A DNA stretch of 64,000 nucleotides, taken from NCBI GenBank assembly GCA_014058105.1, contig JACGCM010000440.1, positions 4,154,001-4,218,000 on the forward strand. The letters run 5' to 3'. A program made the position numbers and the translations under genes. Positions 13,601-25,600 of the stretch are shown piece by piece. The notes under the pieces are model-generated. The model was not told where the DNA came from. It saw nothing but the letters and a program-made list of their open reading frames with translations, and searched no databases. Origin of the DNA: Kingdonia uniflora. Its lineage: Eukaryota; Streptophyta; Magnoliopsida; Ranunculales; Circaeasteraceae. Within the stretch, counting starts at the first letter, position 1. The number at the start of each line of letters is the position of its first letter.

Positions 13601-16600
13601 CCAAGACCTTATGAAACAAAATGCCGATAAACACCGAACCGAGCGTGAATTTGAAATTGGCAATTTCATTTTCCTTCGTTTACAGCCTTATGGACAAATT
13701 TCAGTATCCAAGCATGTCAATCTTAAGCTTTCACCAAGGTTTTATGGACTTTTCAAGGTTACTCAACGGACAGGAGCAGTCACATATAAGCTTGAGCTTC
13801 CTCCTGCATCACGTATTCACCCGGTGTTCCATGTTTCACTCTTGAAGAAAAAGCTTGGGAGTTAAGCTGAATTGATTCAACAACTTCCACCTATCACTGA
13901 TAAGGGCGTCATACAAGAAGAACCAATTGCCATAATCGGTCGTCGCATGGTAAAACTGAACAACGGAGTTGTTACTGAAGTTTTAGTGCATTGGGCGAAT
14001 TCATCTGCCAAAGGTGCTACATGGGAACAATGGAATTCTTTTTCTTCGCAGATCCCGCTTTTCAACCTTGAGGAGAAGGTTTTATTTTAAGGAGGGTGGA
14101 ATGATGGGATTCCATGTTGTTATGTTAATTACAATTATTTAGTAGTTAGATTTGGTTAGTAGTTACAACTGATTTAGTTAGTAGCTAGATTTGTTTAGTT
14201 TGTTAATCAAATCACTATAAAATGTTGAACCTCAGATATAGAAGAGATGTTACAATTCTGTTATTTTCTTTACTTTCTCAAGATTTTTTTCAAATCCTCC
14301 ATTAAAGGTCTCACTAAACCACTCTATATTATTGAATCTACAACACCTAAACTAAGATTTTAAAGATCTAGAGTTTATAGCTTTCCCCCAAACTTTATAT
14401 AACTCCTAGGAACTTTTTTTACTAAAACCAACCAAACCTTTCTACTAAATCAAACCTAAGAAAATAACCCGGAGGAACTCTCCTCTTTTTTTTTAAACGA
14501 GGCTCGTCACAATAAAAAGTAATAGAAACACTAATACTTGTAGGATAAGAAATACGAATTAAAAATAAATAAACATAAATACAAAATAGAAGAATTTTCC
14601 CGAAAAAGCAGAAAATGTGCCAAGCACGCATGATCCCCACTAGGTCATGAGACGGTGGGAGACGCCCTAGGCGTGACATATCAACTCTCACAATCTTTGA
14701 AAATTTAGCCATGAATTTTGTAATCAAAAGAGGCATCCATGAACATGGGACATTTGTAAAACCTCTCGAACTGTCAGGTTCTTCAAGTTGTGATTCTTTC
14801 CATGATATTTGCCGTACCCATTGACCATAACCAGTAATACCCATGTGTTGCCAATACTTGTGTGCGCAATAATGTCAGGATTTCACAAAAAACGGAGTAA
14901 ACCGTCTATCATAAAGATCCTCAAAAAAATTTCATATGGGATCAAAGATCACAGATTGAACACTATTCGTTGGCTTTATATCACGGCTTTTCGTCTCGAG
15001 GTCTTGAACCCAAAGGTGATTCATATTTAACATTTTGTGTACCTTTGGGAGGCTTGCATGTGAACTGCTAGAGATGGTGTTGGACCGCCTCGCACTAGAG
15101 CATGCACAAAACGGTTGGAGATGGTTAGAGTTGTCCTAGTGCTGACTCGGCATACCATGCTGGCATGGGTAAAGTCATAAAGGGAAAGACTGACATCATC
15201 AAATTCAGATCCGGGACCTTCGGAGGGGAAACCACCATAATCTTCAGCAATTTTGGCATCTCATGCATTAAAGAGGACAACCTAGTCATTAAATATGTCA
15301 AATTATCGAGCTTCTCCTCGGTTTCCTCATCATCATCGTCGGTGTCTTCTTCTTCTTCATCTATCTTTTTTTCGAAATCTTTCTCCTCTTCTTGACAATT
15401 AGTTAAGTTTGCAAGACTATCGTCATCTTCATCTTCGCTCTCCCACAATATGATTTCATCCGCATAATCATTATCTATCAGTCTCCTACTTTTACTTCTT
15501 CCCAGCCTTTGGCTTCTCCTAAGAAGCGTTTCCTCTCGAAATATACGCGTTGTACTCGGCGTATTGGGTACATGTTCATGGGCAATGCCCACTCATCAAT
15601 CTTGCGTTTGTATTTATTTGCGTTCATCATCATAACGAATAAGAGAAGAAAAAAATTCCAAGAATTTTACCTTGCTTTTGATACCAAATTTGATACGAAC
15701 GATCCGCAGAAGCAAGAAGATCCCATCGTAGTCAGGAGATTTTAATAAGGACACTCAATTGAAATTAGAAAAAAAAATCTTTATTATTGAATCTGGAACA
15801 CTTAAACAGAGATCTAAAGATCTAGGGTTTATACCCCCCACAAGTTTACCACACTCCTAAATCCCTTAATACTAAAATCAACTTAAGAAAATAACCTAGA
15901 GTGGGTCTTCTTTTATAAAGAAAGAAGGCTCGTTGTAATTGGAAACCTAATAAAAATAAAAGCCTGAATACTTGCAGGAAAAGAAATACTAACTAGAAAT
16001 AAATAAACATGAAATAAACAATAGAAGTTCTAGAAAAGGGAAAGCGTGTCAAGCACGTGTGATGCCCATTAGGCTGTGAGACAGCGGGAGATGCCCTAGG
16101 CGAGACATATCAAAACATGCCACAAAAGACAAAAGATATTATTTATCATACAGAATTTACATATAGTATAAGACACATCTAACGTAGCTTTCTTTTATTG
16201 CGGGGTGGCTTAGGGGCAAACAATGAGTAAGGATTAACTAAGACGAAGAGGTATGGTTGTAAACCTTTTGTATCAACTTTTTACTAGTGCAGATGAGTCC
16301 ATTGATGACTTTAACATTATTCATATGAGGTGGAGGCTTGAAATCATTTTCTTAATCTATTTGGTGTCTATTTGGTACTTGTACGGAGTTTTATTATATC
16401 ATTGAAAGTGTGGTGGTGCAAGCCACATTAAGAATACCTTACTCCGCATGGATGGGCTTTGTAGACAAGCTAGGCATTTTAGAGGGAAGGAAAAGACCGT
16501 GATAAGTGACAATTTTGTATTTGTCCTCTTCATCCATTGTGGGGGGAGGGGGTTGAAGATATTGTGATGCGCTGAAAAGATTAAGTTATAGTGAATCCGA

Positions 16601-19600
16601 CGTGATGTTAAGGGTCTCTTAAAATATTACATCTAGACTTTGTAACTAAAGGAGAATCAAATTATGCAAATTTCTGATATGTACTGATTATTTATCAAAA
16701 GTAATGGCATCGCAACAGTCCTGGGGTACCATGTTGGGATCCATACTTTTCCACAAGTGGCACTCCAACTAGACAAAATAGAAAGCATTGGTGTGGTCAA
16801 TCTCAAATATCACTTCAGAACCCGTATTAAGATGACAAATATGTGATAGATCCTTCCTAGAAAGAGGGAAACTTTATTAACATTTGTGAAAAGTTCATCT
16901 CATTTGCGGGGTCATTCGGCAATCACTCTTCAATTCACTTACAATCAATTATCAAGTACATAATGGATTGTAAATTGTTAGTTTTTACGTGAGAAAGCGA
17001 TTAATCTCTACTAAACTAAAAATAACGATCTTTTTATTCAATCAAAACTACTACAAGCTATCTTTCTCTCTCTCTAGGGTTCTTCCCTTTCTCTAAAAAA
17101 CTCAACACTACCTTCCTACTAACCTAAGATCTCCCATATATAGAAGATCTCCACCTCTCTCTACACTCCCCATAAAATTGGTAACTAACTAGAGTAATCC
17201 TAATTTAGGATTCTCTACATAAATAGAATAAAATAAAATAACTAATAAAAGAAATTACTTTAGAAATCGGTTAGTAAAATGTGCGTCTAGGTTGTGATCG
17301 TGACGACCCACGGTCTATCAACTCTCCCCTCTTTGAAGGGTTCGTCCACGAATTGAAGGAGAAGGAAGATCAACCGTTGTAACCTCCGCGTCCCCATACG
17401 CCGGACTAAGTAGCTACTCAAGTGCTCTTCCACGTGATCATGTAACTGCTAAGAAATAAATGACATGGCTTTCCGTGGGTTAGAACACTCACGCCTCATA
17501 TGTCATGTCTTCCCACAATTGTAACAAATGGCCATGCTGACAGTCTTGCTGGCTTGGTCCCAACCGCTGGTGTTGTCGAGTTAAGTGTCGTGGTCACTGT
17601 AGCTGGCGATGTAAAAGACGAATATCCTGAAGGCTTCAACTTAGCCTCAACCCGACAAGCCATCTCCCATATCTCTGACAAGGACTGTGGATAGAATAAG
17701 ATCATTTCATCCTGAATGTGTTTAGTAAGACCAAACGAAAGCGACTAACCCTTTGTGCATCTGACTCCGATAAGAAAACACGATATGACATATAAAACTC
17801 AGTAGTGATTATCCACGGACTGGTTCCGAACCTAGCGTAGGATTTGAAGTTTGGCAAAATTCTCCTCCTCGTAAGTGCTTGGAGTAAAATGTGTCATCAT
17901 CTCGCCCATCATAACCTCCCAATCAGTGATGTAATCATGACACCCAAATACATATAACTGCTACATATTTTCCCACCAATTTAATGCATATCCCATCAGC
18001 TTCGTCTCTACCAATGTCGCTGCCCTCTATCCAGTGCACTTCTTAAATGCAAGCATCTTATCAACTTTATTCAGCCAATCTATAAAACAATTTGCATCTG
18101 ATTTCCCATCAAAATCTGGCACGTTAATCTTAACATCAGAGTTCAGATTCTGGAACGCAAAAATAATAGTGTTCGTGACCTGACTCTCTGAGTTTCCCTG
18201 GTAGCCATACCCCTGAGTGTCATACTCTGGTTGTTGTCCGTACCTAGTAGCCCCAATACCCTGATTTGGCTAATAGTTGTCAGTGCGAGAACGTGCTCCG
18301 AAGTTATTTGGAACACTACTGCGACCTCGACCTCTCCTGTCATGGAATCCGTATGTCTCCGTAACCCCTCTGATCAGAGTCATCACATTGCCTGTTATCT
18401 CTAGCAAAACTGTTTCCATTAGTCCACTGTCGCTGCAGAATACCATGTCTGGAATAGCGATCTCCTTTCAGAGGTGTTGGTGGCCTCTGTGGTCTTGGAA
18501 GCATATAAGGTGGTGCCCCTACTTAAAGATGTCCTCCTGAATGTTGTTCTTTACCCCTCTAATCTCCACTAATATTCTTGTATATCCGTTGATACTTCTG
18601 TCGATGCCACAAACTCCAACCCCAAAATCCCTATGCAAAACCTGTGAAACAAAACCGCTCTGTTGTGTAGACCCATGAATGTTCTCACCCACTTGTGCTG
18701 TCGGAACTACCGGTACTTGCTGCCTGAAGGAGATACCGGGTTTGCCGTGAAAGATGGTGTTGTCATTGTTAGAGAAGCTGTAGGCGCGGTCTGCAGGTTG
18801 AAAGAGAGCGGAGTCGTTATCGGTATCCCTCTCGTAAGCACTGCGATCGACGGCGTTATTTGAGTCGACGTTTCTCTAATCGTTGGAGTAGGCATCGTGA
18901 CTGAAGTGGCGATAGTAGTTGTCGTCGTCAGGGTCTCTCTCTCCGTCGTTCTCCATTGTCGGCAAGTGGGAAACCTACGGTTGTTGCCTTGTTGTTTGGG
19001 GAAAACAATTTGTGGGTCGCGATAAAGCTGACTGGTTGGTTTTGGTTTGGGTTGTCCTTCTGGGCCGATGATCCAAGCCCGACCCCTAATTAGGTCTGGC
19101 CCGTATTAGCAAAACCTGCCCCGGCAACTGAAATGCCTACGTGCTCAACGCGTAGGCCAGACACGTGTGCATCTCTCGCACAAAACCCGCCACCCTTCGA
19201 TGGCCCGTCACCCACATGAAACCCGTAACCCACGCTCGTGACTTGCACGTGGTTGTGGCTTGCATCTTCCCCGACTCCCTGGTCGCTCCTTCACACCTCT
19301 ATTGCCAAACTTCGGCCACCCTAGTCATTACAGGCCGCCTCTGTACGCCGTACCGAAACCGCCTTGACGACGTCCTCCCTCCCTCCGTTGATCGAGTACC
19401 TGTATTTCGTTGTCATTGTCGTTGTGGGGATCCGCGAATATGCCAACACTCTCGACATCCAATCCATCAAATGAATTTGATAAGAAATTTTTTACCCCCT
19501 CATAGGAGTTTCCCGTAGCGATGTTTGTTGAATCGTCCCCTTTCCTCTTCCGACAACCGATAACGGTCTAGGATTTCGGGTTGATCCCCGCGTTGTGTCC

Positions 19601-22600
19601 GTTGCGCATAACCCTCCCCCCCCCCAAATGGAATCCATCGTCCCCGCCCCACTCCGGGGTTACCAAAATCACTCTGTTCCGTCCCTCGCTCGCTACTGTC
19701 CACATTGGACATGGAGTTTCTTGTTGGTATTGACATTACCGCGATCATCATCGCCTCGATTTGCTTTGACATAAATTTGTTCAAAGCGGTGAGCTCTTTG
19801 TTGGATTCTACTAGTAACGCATTGGAATCTTCCACCGCCTTCAAACGTTTGCCTTGAGTTAGTTGTTTTACCTTCTTCAGTGTTTTCTTCCCCATTGTGA
19901 AATATTTTCCGCAGAATCTTGTTAGCTCTGGTACCAAGTTGTTAGTTTTTATGTGCGGAAGCGATCAATCTCTACTAAACTAAAAATAACGATCTCCTTA
20001 TTCAATCAAAACTACTATAAGCTCTCTCTCTCTATATATATAGGGGTTCTTCATTTTCTCTAAAAAAACTCAACACTACCTCCCTACTAACCAAAGATCT
20101 CCCATATATAGGAGATCTCCACCTCCATCTACACTCCCCATAAAATTGGTAACTAACTAGAGTAATCCTAATTTAGAGGATTCTCTACAAAAATAGAATA
20201 AAATAAAATAACTAATAAAAGAAACTACTCTAGAGATCGGTCACGAAAACGTGCGTCTAGGTCGTGATCGTAACGACCCACGACCCATCATAAATAGTTA
20301 TTTTAGTTAGCAATCTAGTATAAAAGAAATCATCTGACGGTTAACATTAGGATACCCTAATATCTCCAAGAAGTATGCCATATTCATTATTTTTTTCATA
20401 AAAAGAAGTATAAGAATGAGATGTAAGAAAAATTACGAAGATTAAGGTTGCCAAAAAGGCCATATAATATTCTAGAGTTGATAATAGAGAACACAAATAG
20501 ATAATGCAGCATGAGTGTTAAGATGAAGTTAATTCTACAGTGTTATATTATTCATAATAGACAAGATAGATGACGGACCCGCCCAGAAGAAACGCAGGAG
20601 GTATCAGGACAACAGACTTAGAAATTCACAAAGGAAAAATTAAGGTGGTCCATTTCTTTGCTGTAAAAGGCAAAAATGAACCAGATCTGTTGAAGCCATA
20701 ACACTTAAGTAAAATCGCTTTAAAAAGAAAGTTGGAAACACAGTGGATCATTGTAGTTAACCAACATCCTGAAAATAGGCTCAGATAATCCAAAATTACC
20801 TGTAAGTCGCGTTGAAAGCATGTGCTAATGCAACGGATATCTTTCTCTCAGACTGTGCCATTAAATCATAACAGCTATATTCCACTAGATGCAGACCTAA
20901 GCGACGAGCAACGTATCGAACAACAGTCCGCTTACCACACCCTGTAAGAGACAATTAAATCAGAATTTCCAAAGCATGTGTATTCAATGCAACTGCAATT
21001 AAAAAACAACATGCTTCTTGAAATTTAGATCCTTTAGCAGTAGGACACTTGATTTAGATTTGGGCAGAATTAGCAAAGGCGCTTTCTTATTGTTTACAAA
21101 TATGGAGTGTTCATGTTACATAGACACCACCACTTTGCATATTACAATATTCTGTAAATTTTCATGGCATTAGGAGCTTCCAAGGTTTGGATATTCTTGG
21201 CATATTCTTCCCATACACAGCATGTTTGCATAGCGGTATCATGAAGATATTTTTAAAAATTATTACCATGTTCAGGCTTCTGGTCCAAAACTATTTAGGT
21301 ATTATCTAGTTGGTTTCAGGGTCTAACCAACTTTTAACCAAAGGAACTTTGACCCCTCGGTCTGAAGAGAAAAGGTTAAAGATGAAAGGGGGATTTAACA
21401 AAGAGATGATAGTGGTTAGAGGAACTAAGAAATATAGAGATTTTGAATCTACACACTATAGGGAGAAGAAAGGCGATAACCAATAATTTCAACTTTTTAT
21501 TTTGATTTGTCAATATCGGAAAAGATTGCAATACAACACCAACGTTGGGGTCCCAAAAAAGTGTAGAACGTGTGCTCTCGAAAGAAAACAATCAAGGTAG
21601 GGAAGTTGTAGCAAAGGTAGAACAATATGTTCCCGTTGATTCAAGTATCTTGCATGATTTTAGCAAGGCTTTGCCAACAATAAATTGCGACAAAGGTGCT
21701 AATCCAAAGAAATCGGAGAAAAGTACCCAAGAATGCACTTATTCGGATGTCAGCAAACCGCTTTTGAAATTTATCGATCGTATCTTTGGGAAAGTACCCT
21801 TTTCCAGACTTTGAGGACGAGATGCAAGAAACGGGAAAGCACGTTTTCAGAATTCTTGTTCATTGGCAAGTCGAGTACAATACCATGTTGCTAGGGGGGG
21901 GGGGGGGGGGGGGGGGAATCAGTGCAATTTCTACCATCGCCGTGACGAAGCATTTTGAATCTAAAAAGGAGAGCCTTATGCAAGAAATCTCTTGTAGTCT
22001 GTGCTACACCGGATCACCCTTATTTGGTTTTATACTTTTAGTATGACTACTAGAGTTTTAGAAAGTTTTAGAGGCTATGCCAGTTTAAAAATTCGAATAA
22101 CATTATTACTGTTATTATAGAATTAATAGAAGAACTAGAGTCCATTAAGAACTTTTAGCTCTTTTAGATATTATTTTCTTTTGGGTAATTTAAAATTCCA
22201 AAAGTAAGGAGTAATTAAGGATTTAGAAGATCCTTTTGTTATATAAAGAGGATTCTATAGTTGTAGGACTATAGCATGATGTGATGACCCTTTGAGCATC
22301 TCTATATATCGTTACCCAAATTTCTTGTGGATTCAAGCCCTTTTCTCTAGCAATCTTTCGTAAACCTTTTCTATCTATTTCTATCGCTTTTGGTGAATTC
22401 TTTATTTGTCTGAGTCTTCCATTGTATCAGTTTTCTTCTCTTCTCTCTTTCATACGTCCTAGTTTCTATGTTAGTCATGTCTCTGTCTAATGTTACATGC
22501 TAATCCATTCTGACAGCATATTGGATAAGAGAGTTTGACATTGAAATCATTAGAAGATTGTATATGGCAATTGAATTGTTATAAAAGCCTTTGTGCAAGT

Positions 22601-25600
22601 TGGACAATTTATGGCAGGATCTTCCGCCACACCAATAATATAGTTGATCTTCATCCTCCCGGCGATACAAATCTTGGTGGATGCTGCGCATAGGAGATAA
22701 TTCCGACCATCAAGCTTTGCAATGGTGATCTGTAGGCTCTAATTTTTAAACGAATTTGTAGGAATATATTTTTTCACCATCCATATCAGATTTGGAAGAT
22801 GAGGCAGTAATATTGGGCAGCTAAATCAGTTGATTCGCTATTGATAGATAATTACCAATAGAGTAAATTATCAACCTATTATAGGATTTCAATAATCTAA
22901 ACACATCTAAAAGCAAGGAGCGCTAAGTTAACCTCTTCATATGGCTATTCAGCCTCACCAACCAATGATAAATAAGTAAAAATAACAAAAAACAATACAG
23001 TGCAAAACCCTTTTTCCACTAAATTGAAATTACTGTCTGGCGTTTTTACAAAGGCACACAAAACAGGAGAGAAGAACTCCTTAGAGTCCGACAATCGGGA
23101 TTGAAGAACTTCGCTATGATAATAAGCTTAAATCTACTAAGTAATAAGGAAAGAAAGGAGAGAAAAGGCTAAATTGATTATTTAGCACTAAAAGACTCCT
23201 CTTTATAAATTTAGAGGAGTTTTACAAAGAGGAAACCATCCAATAAAAAAATATTAAAAATAATAAAATAACAATTCTTAAAAAAATAAAAACCTATATA
23301 TGCTAAACAAATGCATATCTGCTAGGTAAGTGCATGACAAAGAGATTAACTGCCAACCGATGCATAGCAAAGAGAATATGTGTCAGCTATCTTAGTAACA
23401 CTTCTTACCCATACAAGGGGTGATATTTCTTAACAATTTTAACATAAATGTAAGGAAGATCAAGTTTGCAACGGGAGAGCTGACACAAGGATCTAGAAAC
23501 CTGATCTTCATGGAAGATTCTCTGCAAACAATGTTTTCCCAGATGAAAGAAAGTGCAGACCATGTGGTAGACTAAGTACCTGAGAAGAGAAACTGTGTGC
23601 CCTAGATTTTCTGCTTGAGGGTGGACACTATGCCATAATGCACTTATGACAAAATCAAAATAATGGGAGTAAAGAATGTTTCAATGCACTGTTTCTGCAA
23701 ACCTAATGAGGAAACTATAGATCATATTTTGTTTGGGGATGCAACTTTATCAAAGATTTGTGCAGATGGGCATCCCAAATTTTCAAGGTCAGAATTTCTG
23801 AGATAAATTTGAAGAATCTCCTGAAGGATGCAGAAAACGTAAAGGAGTCCTCATGTCAAGAATGTTTCGACTGTGGCAGCGTGGAATGGGGATATCGTGA
23901 TATGGCTTGCCAGAAATGCATGTATATTTGAAGAACAAGCTTTCTCTTTGGACAAAGAAAAGGTGAAGTGGTTTTCAAGGATAAAAGAAGTTGCCTAACT
24001 CGCTAAAGCAAGTATGAACAGTCAGGAGGACCTGAAAATTATCCAGTCTCAGAATTCCTTTACACCCAAGAAGAGCACCAAGAATCAAATACTGGGAGCT
24101 CCCTAATATCAATGAGGCGAAAACTAATACAGATGGTCCTTCCAAAGGCAGCCCTGGCAAGAATGGTACTGGAGTGATAATAAGAGATATTTCCCAGGCT
24201 GTTTTGAAAACTATTTCCATGGGTTTTGGAGCAGTAACAAATTTCAGGATGATTATAGAGTCACCACTTAGTGTCTTGTACAGCTTCAAATGGGTGGAAA
24301 ACTGCCTGTCTGATTCAGCAGTTGTTCTGATGGCTTTCAAATCTGACATTTTACCCAGGGTTATTGTGAATGATTGAAATGAGGCACAACGAAATATAAA
24401 GGAAGTCAGATTTACCGCTACATGGAGCAACGCAAGTTTCGGTTCTGAAATCAATTGGTCAATTTGCAGGAAGAGGCGCTAATCTTAATGAGGGAGAGAT
24501 TGAACTAAATATAGGGAGATCTCAATTCATCTATAAAATTGAAAATCCCATGAGTGAAGAAGTAACATGTTGTTGATGGGCTTTAGTGGTTGATAAACAA
24601 ATTCTGGAGGGTGAGCGGTGCCAAACTAGTTTGATGTCCTTTCTCCCTAATGATGTTACCGGACTTGCGCCTTGTATCTGATTGCTGGTTCTTGGTTGGT
24701 ATGTAAACAATTTAATGGAAAAAATTAAGTGAGGGGATTTGATAAACTAGTTGTGATTTTCATTTTGTTTTATCTTCTCTTTCTGCCATTTGGGTTCTAC
24801 TATAGTTTATACATATATATACTATACAACAGAAGACTTTGTTTTGAATGGTTAATAAATTAATTACACAAAAAAAAAAAAAAAAAACTATTGACTGGCC
24901 AAAAGATATAAAACTGATAGAGGAATAAAATCTACTGAACAAGTGCTATAGGTATATAACTCACCTGCCAAGCCAGATAAGAGGACAGAAACTCTGAATT
25001 TTGAAGAAAGTGCTGAAGGACATAGAGGTGGCGTAAGTATAGATGCCAAAATTTTCACTGTGTCCCCATGCAATGGTACAAACTGTTTCGCATCACCAAT
25101 CATTGAACTGGGAGGAAGAGCAGAAGACACACTCCCTCCAAGCACGAAGGCAGTTTGGGTGTTGTTGACACAAAGTACAGGCTCATCTGACGGCTCCATG
25201 GCCATAACCTGAGAACAAAATCGACATATAACAAGGAATGTCAAATTATTGTTTCTTCACATGTTTCCATAGAAAGTAGAGCAGATCACCTTAAAGTAGA
25301 TTTTATTATCCATGGTGTTCTCGCTGGTTCTTTCGTTGCAAGGGATGCACATCTCTGACTTGCAACTCCAATTTATACAAATGCAAAACACATCACCTCT
25401 AGACAAATATCTATCAACTTTGAAGTAATTGTGCAGTGCCATATCAATCATTTCTTGACGATCTTCAGCTTCAATAGATGAAGTACCCTTAAAAAATTGA
25501 ATAGTACCACATTCCGGTATCTTCACGAAGGAAGCCCTCAAGTGTGATGCAAATCTAGGCAAAGAACCCGAAGATGTCAGTTCTACGAGAACTTTGGAGG

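Larger units (their letters stand above)
11742..14325 (+). mobile_element. Ty3/gypsy chromovirus relic (RT to chromodomain plus 3' LTR)
   Basis: 5'-truncated element in PEX6 intron 4. Order: end of RT (DEFLV.. at 11742; [18 protein letters not shown], 11970-12020), RNase H ([20 protein letters not shown], 12427-12486), integrase (CENCQRE, 12956; [14 protein letters not shown], 13050-13091; [13 protein letters not shown], 13303-13341), the [11 protein letters not shown] motif (13820-13852), and a chromodomain-like end ([19 protein letters not shown], 13978-14034). There are several frameshifts and stops. A polypurine tract (14089-14100) precedes the 3' LTR, which begins TGATGGGATTCC at 14102. 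Confidence 0.92.
14326..16112 (-). mobile_element. small LTR family X, copy 2 (short non-autonomous element)
   Basis: Two related LTRs (14326-14683, left end missing; 15691-16112, TG...CA, 422 bp) flank a 1-kb interior. On the minus strand the right LTR is followed by a primer binding site TTGGTATCAAAAGCAAGG (15671-15688), like the initiator-Met tRNA type. The left LTR is preceded by a purine-rich edge. The interior has no pol, only an acidic ORF (15125-15592). It is a TRIM-like or larger non-autonomous element in PEX6 intron 4. Confidence 0.75.
16976..20290 (-). mobile_element. gag-only LTR retrotransposon (TR-GAG-like), intact borders
   Basis: A complete 3315-bp element. LTRs at 16976-17320 (345 bp) and 19940-20290 (351 bp) start TGTTAG and end ATCA in plus orientation and are close to identical. 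The direct target duplication TAAAT is at 16971-16975 and 20291-20295. On the minus strand the primer site TTGGTACCAGAGCTAAC (about 19920-19937) follows the 5' LTR, and the polypurine AAAGAGGGGAGAG (17322-17336) precedes the 3' LTR. The 2.6-kb interior codes only for gag; no protease, RT or integrase is visible, so it must have moved with enzymes from another element. It lies in PEX6 intron 4. Confidence 0.9.

Noticed and set aside
18277..18540. Plus-strand ORFs inside the gag-only element
   Set aside because: They are opposite to the element's direction and to the recognisable gag sequence.
21545..22046. Two overlapping plus-strand ORFs as a host gene
   Set aside because: I could not connect them with any protein family; the second runs through a 23-base G tract and lies within a PEX6 intron full of repeats.
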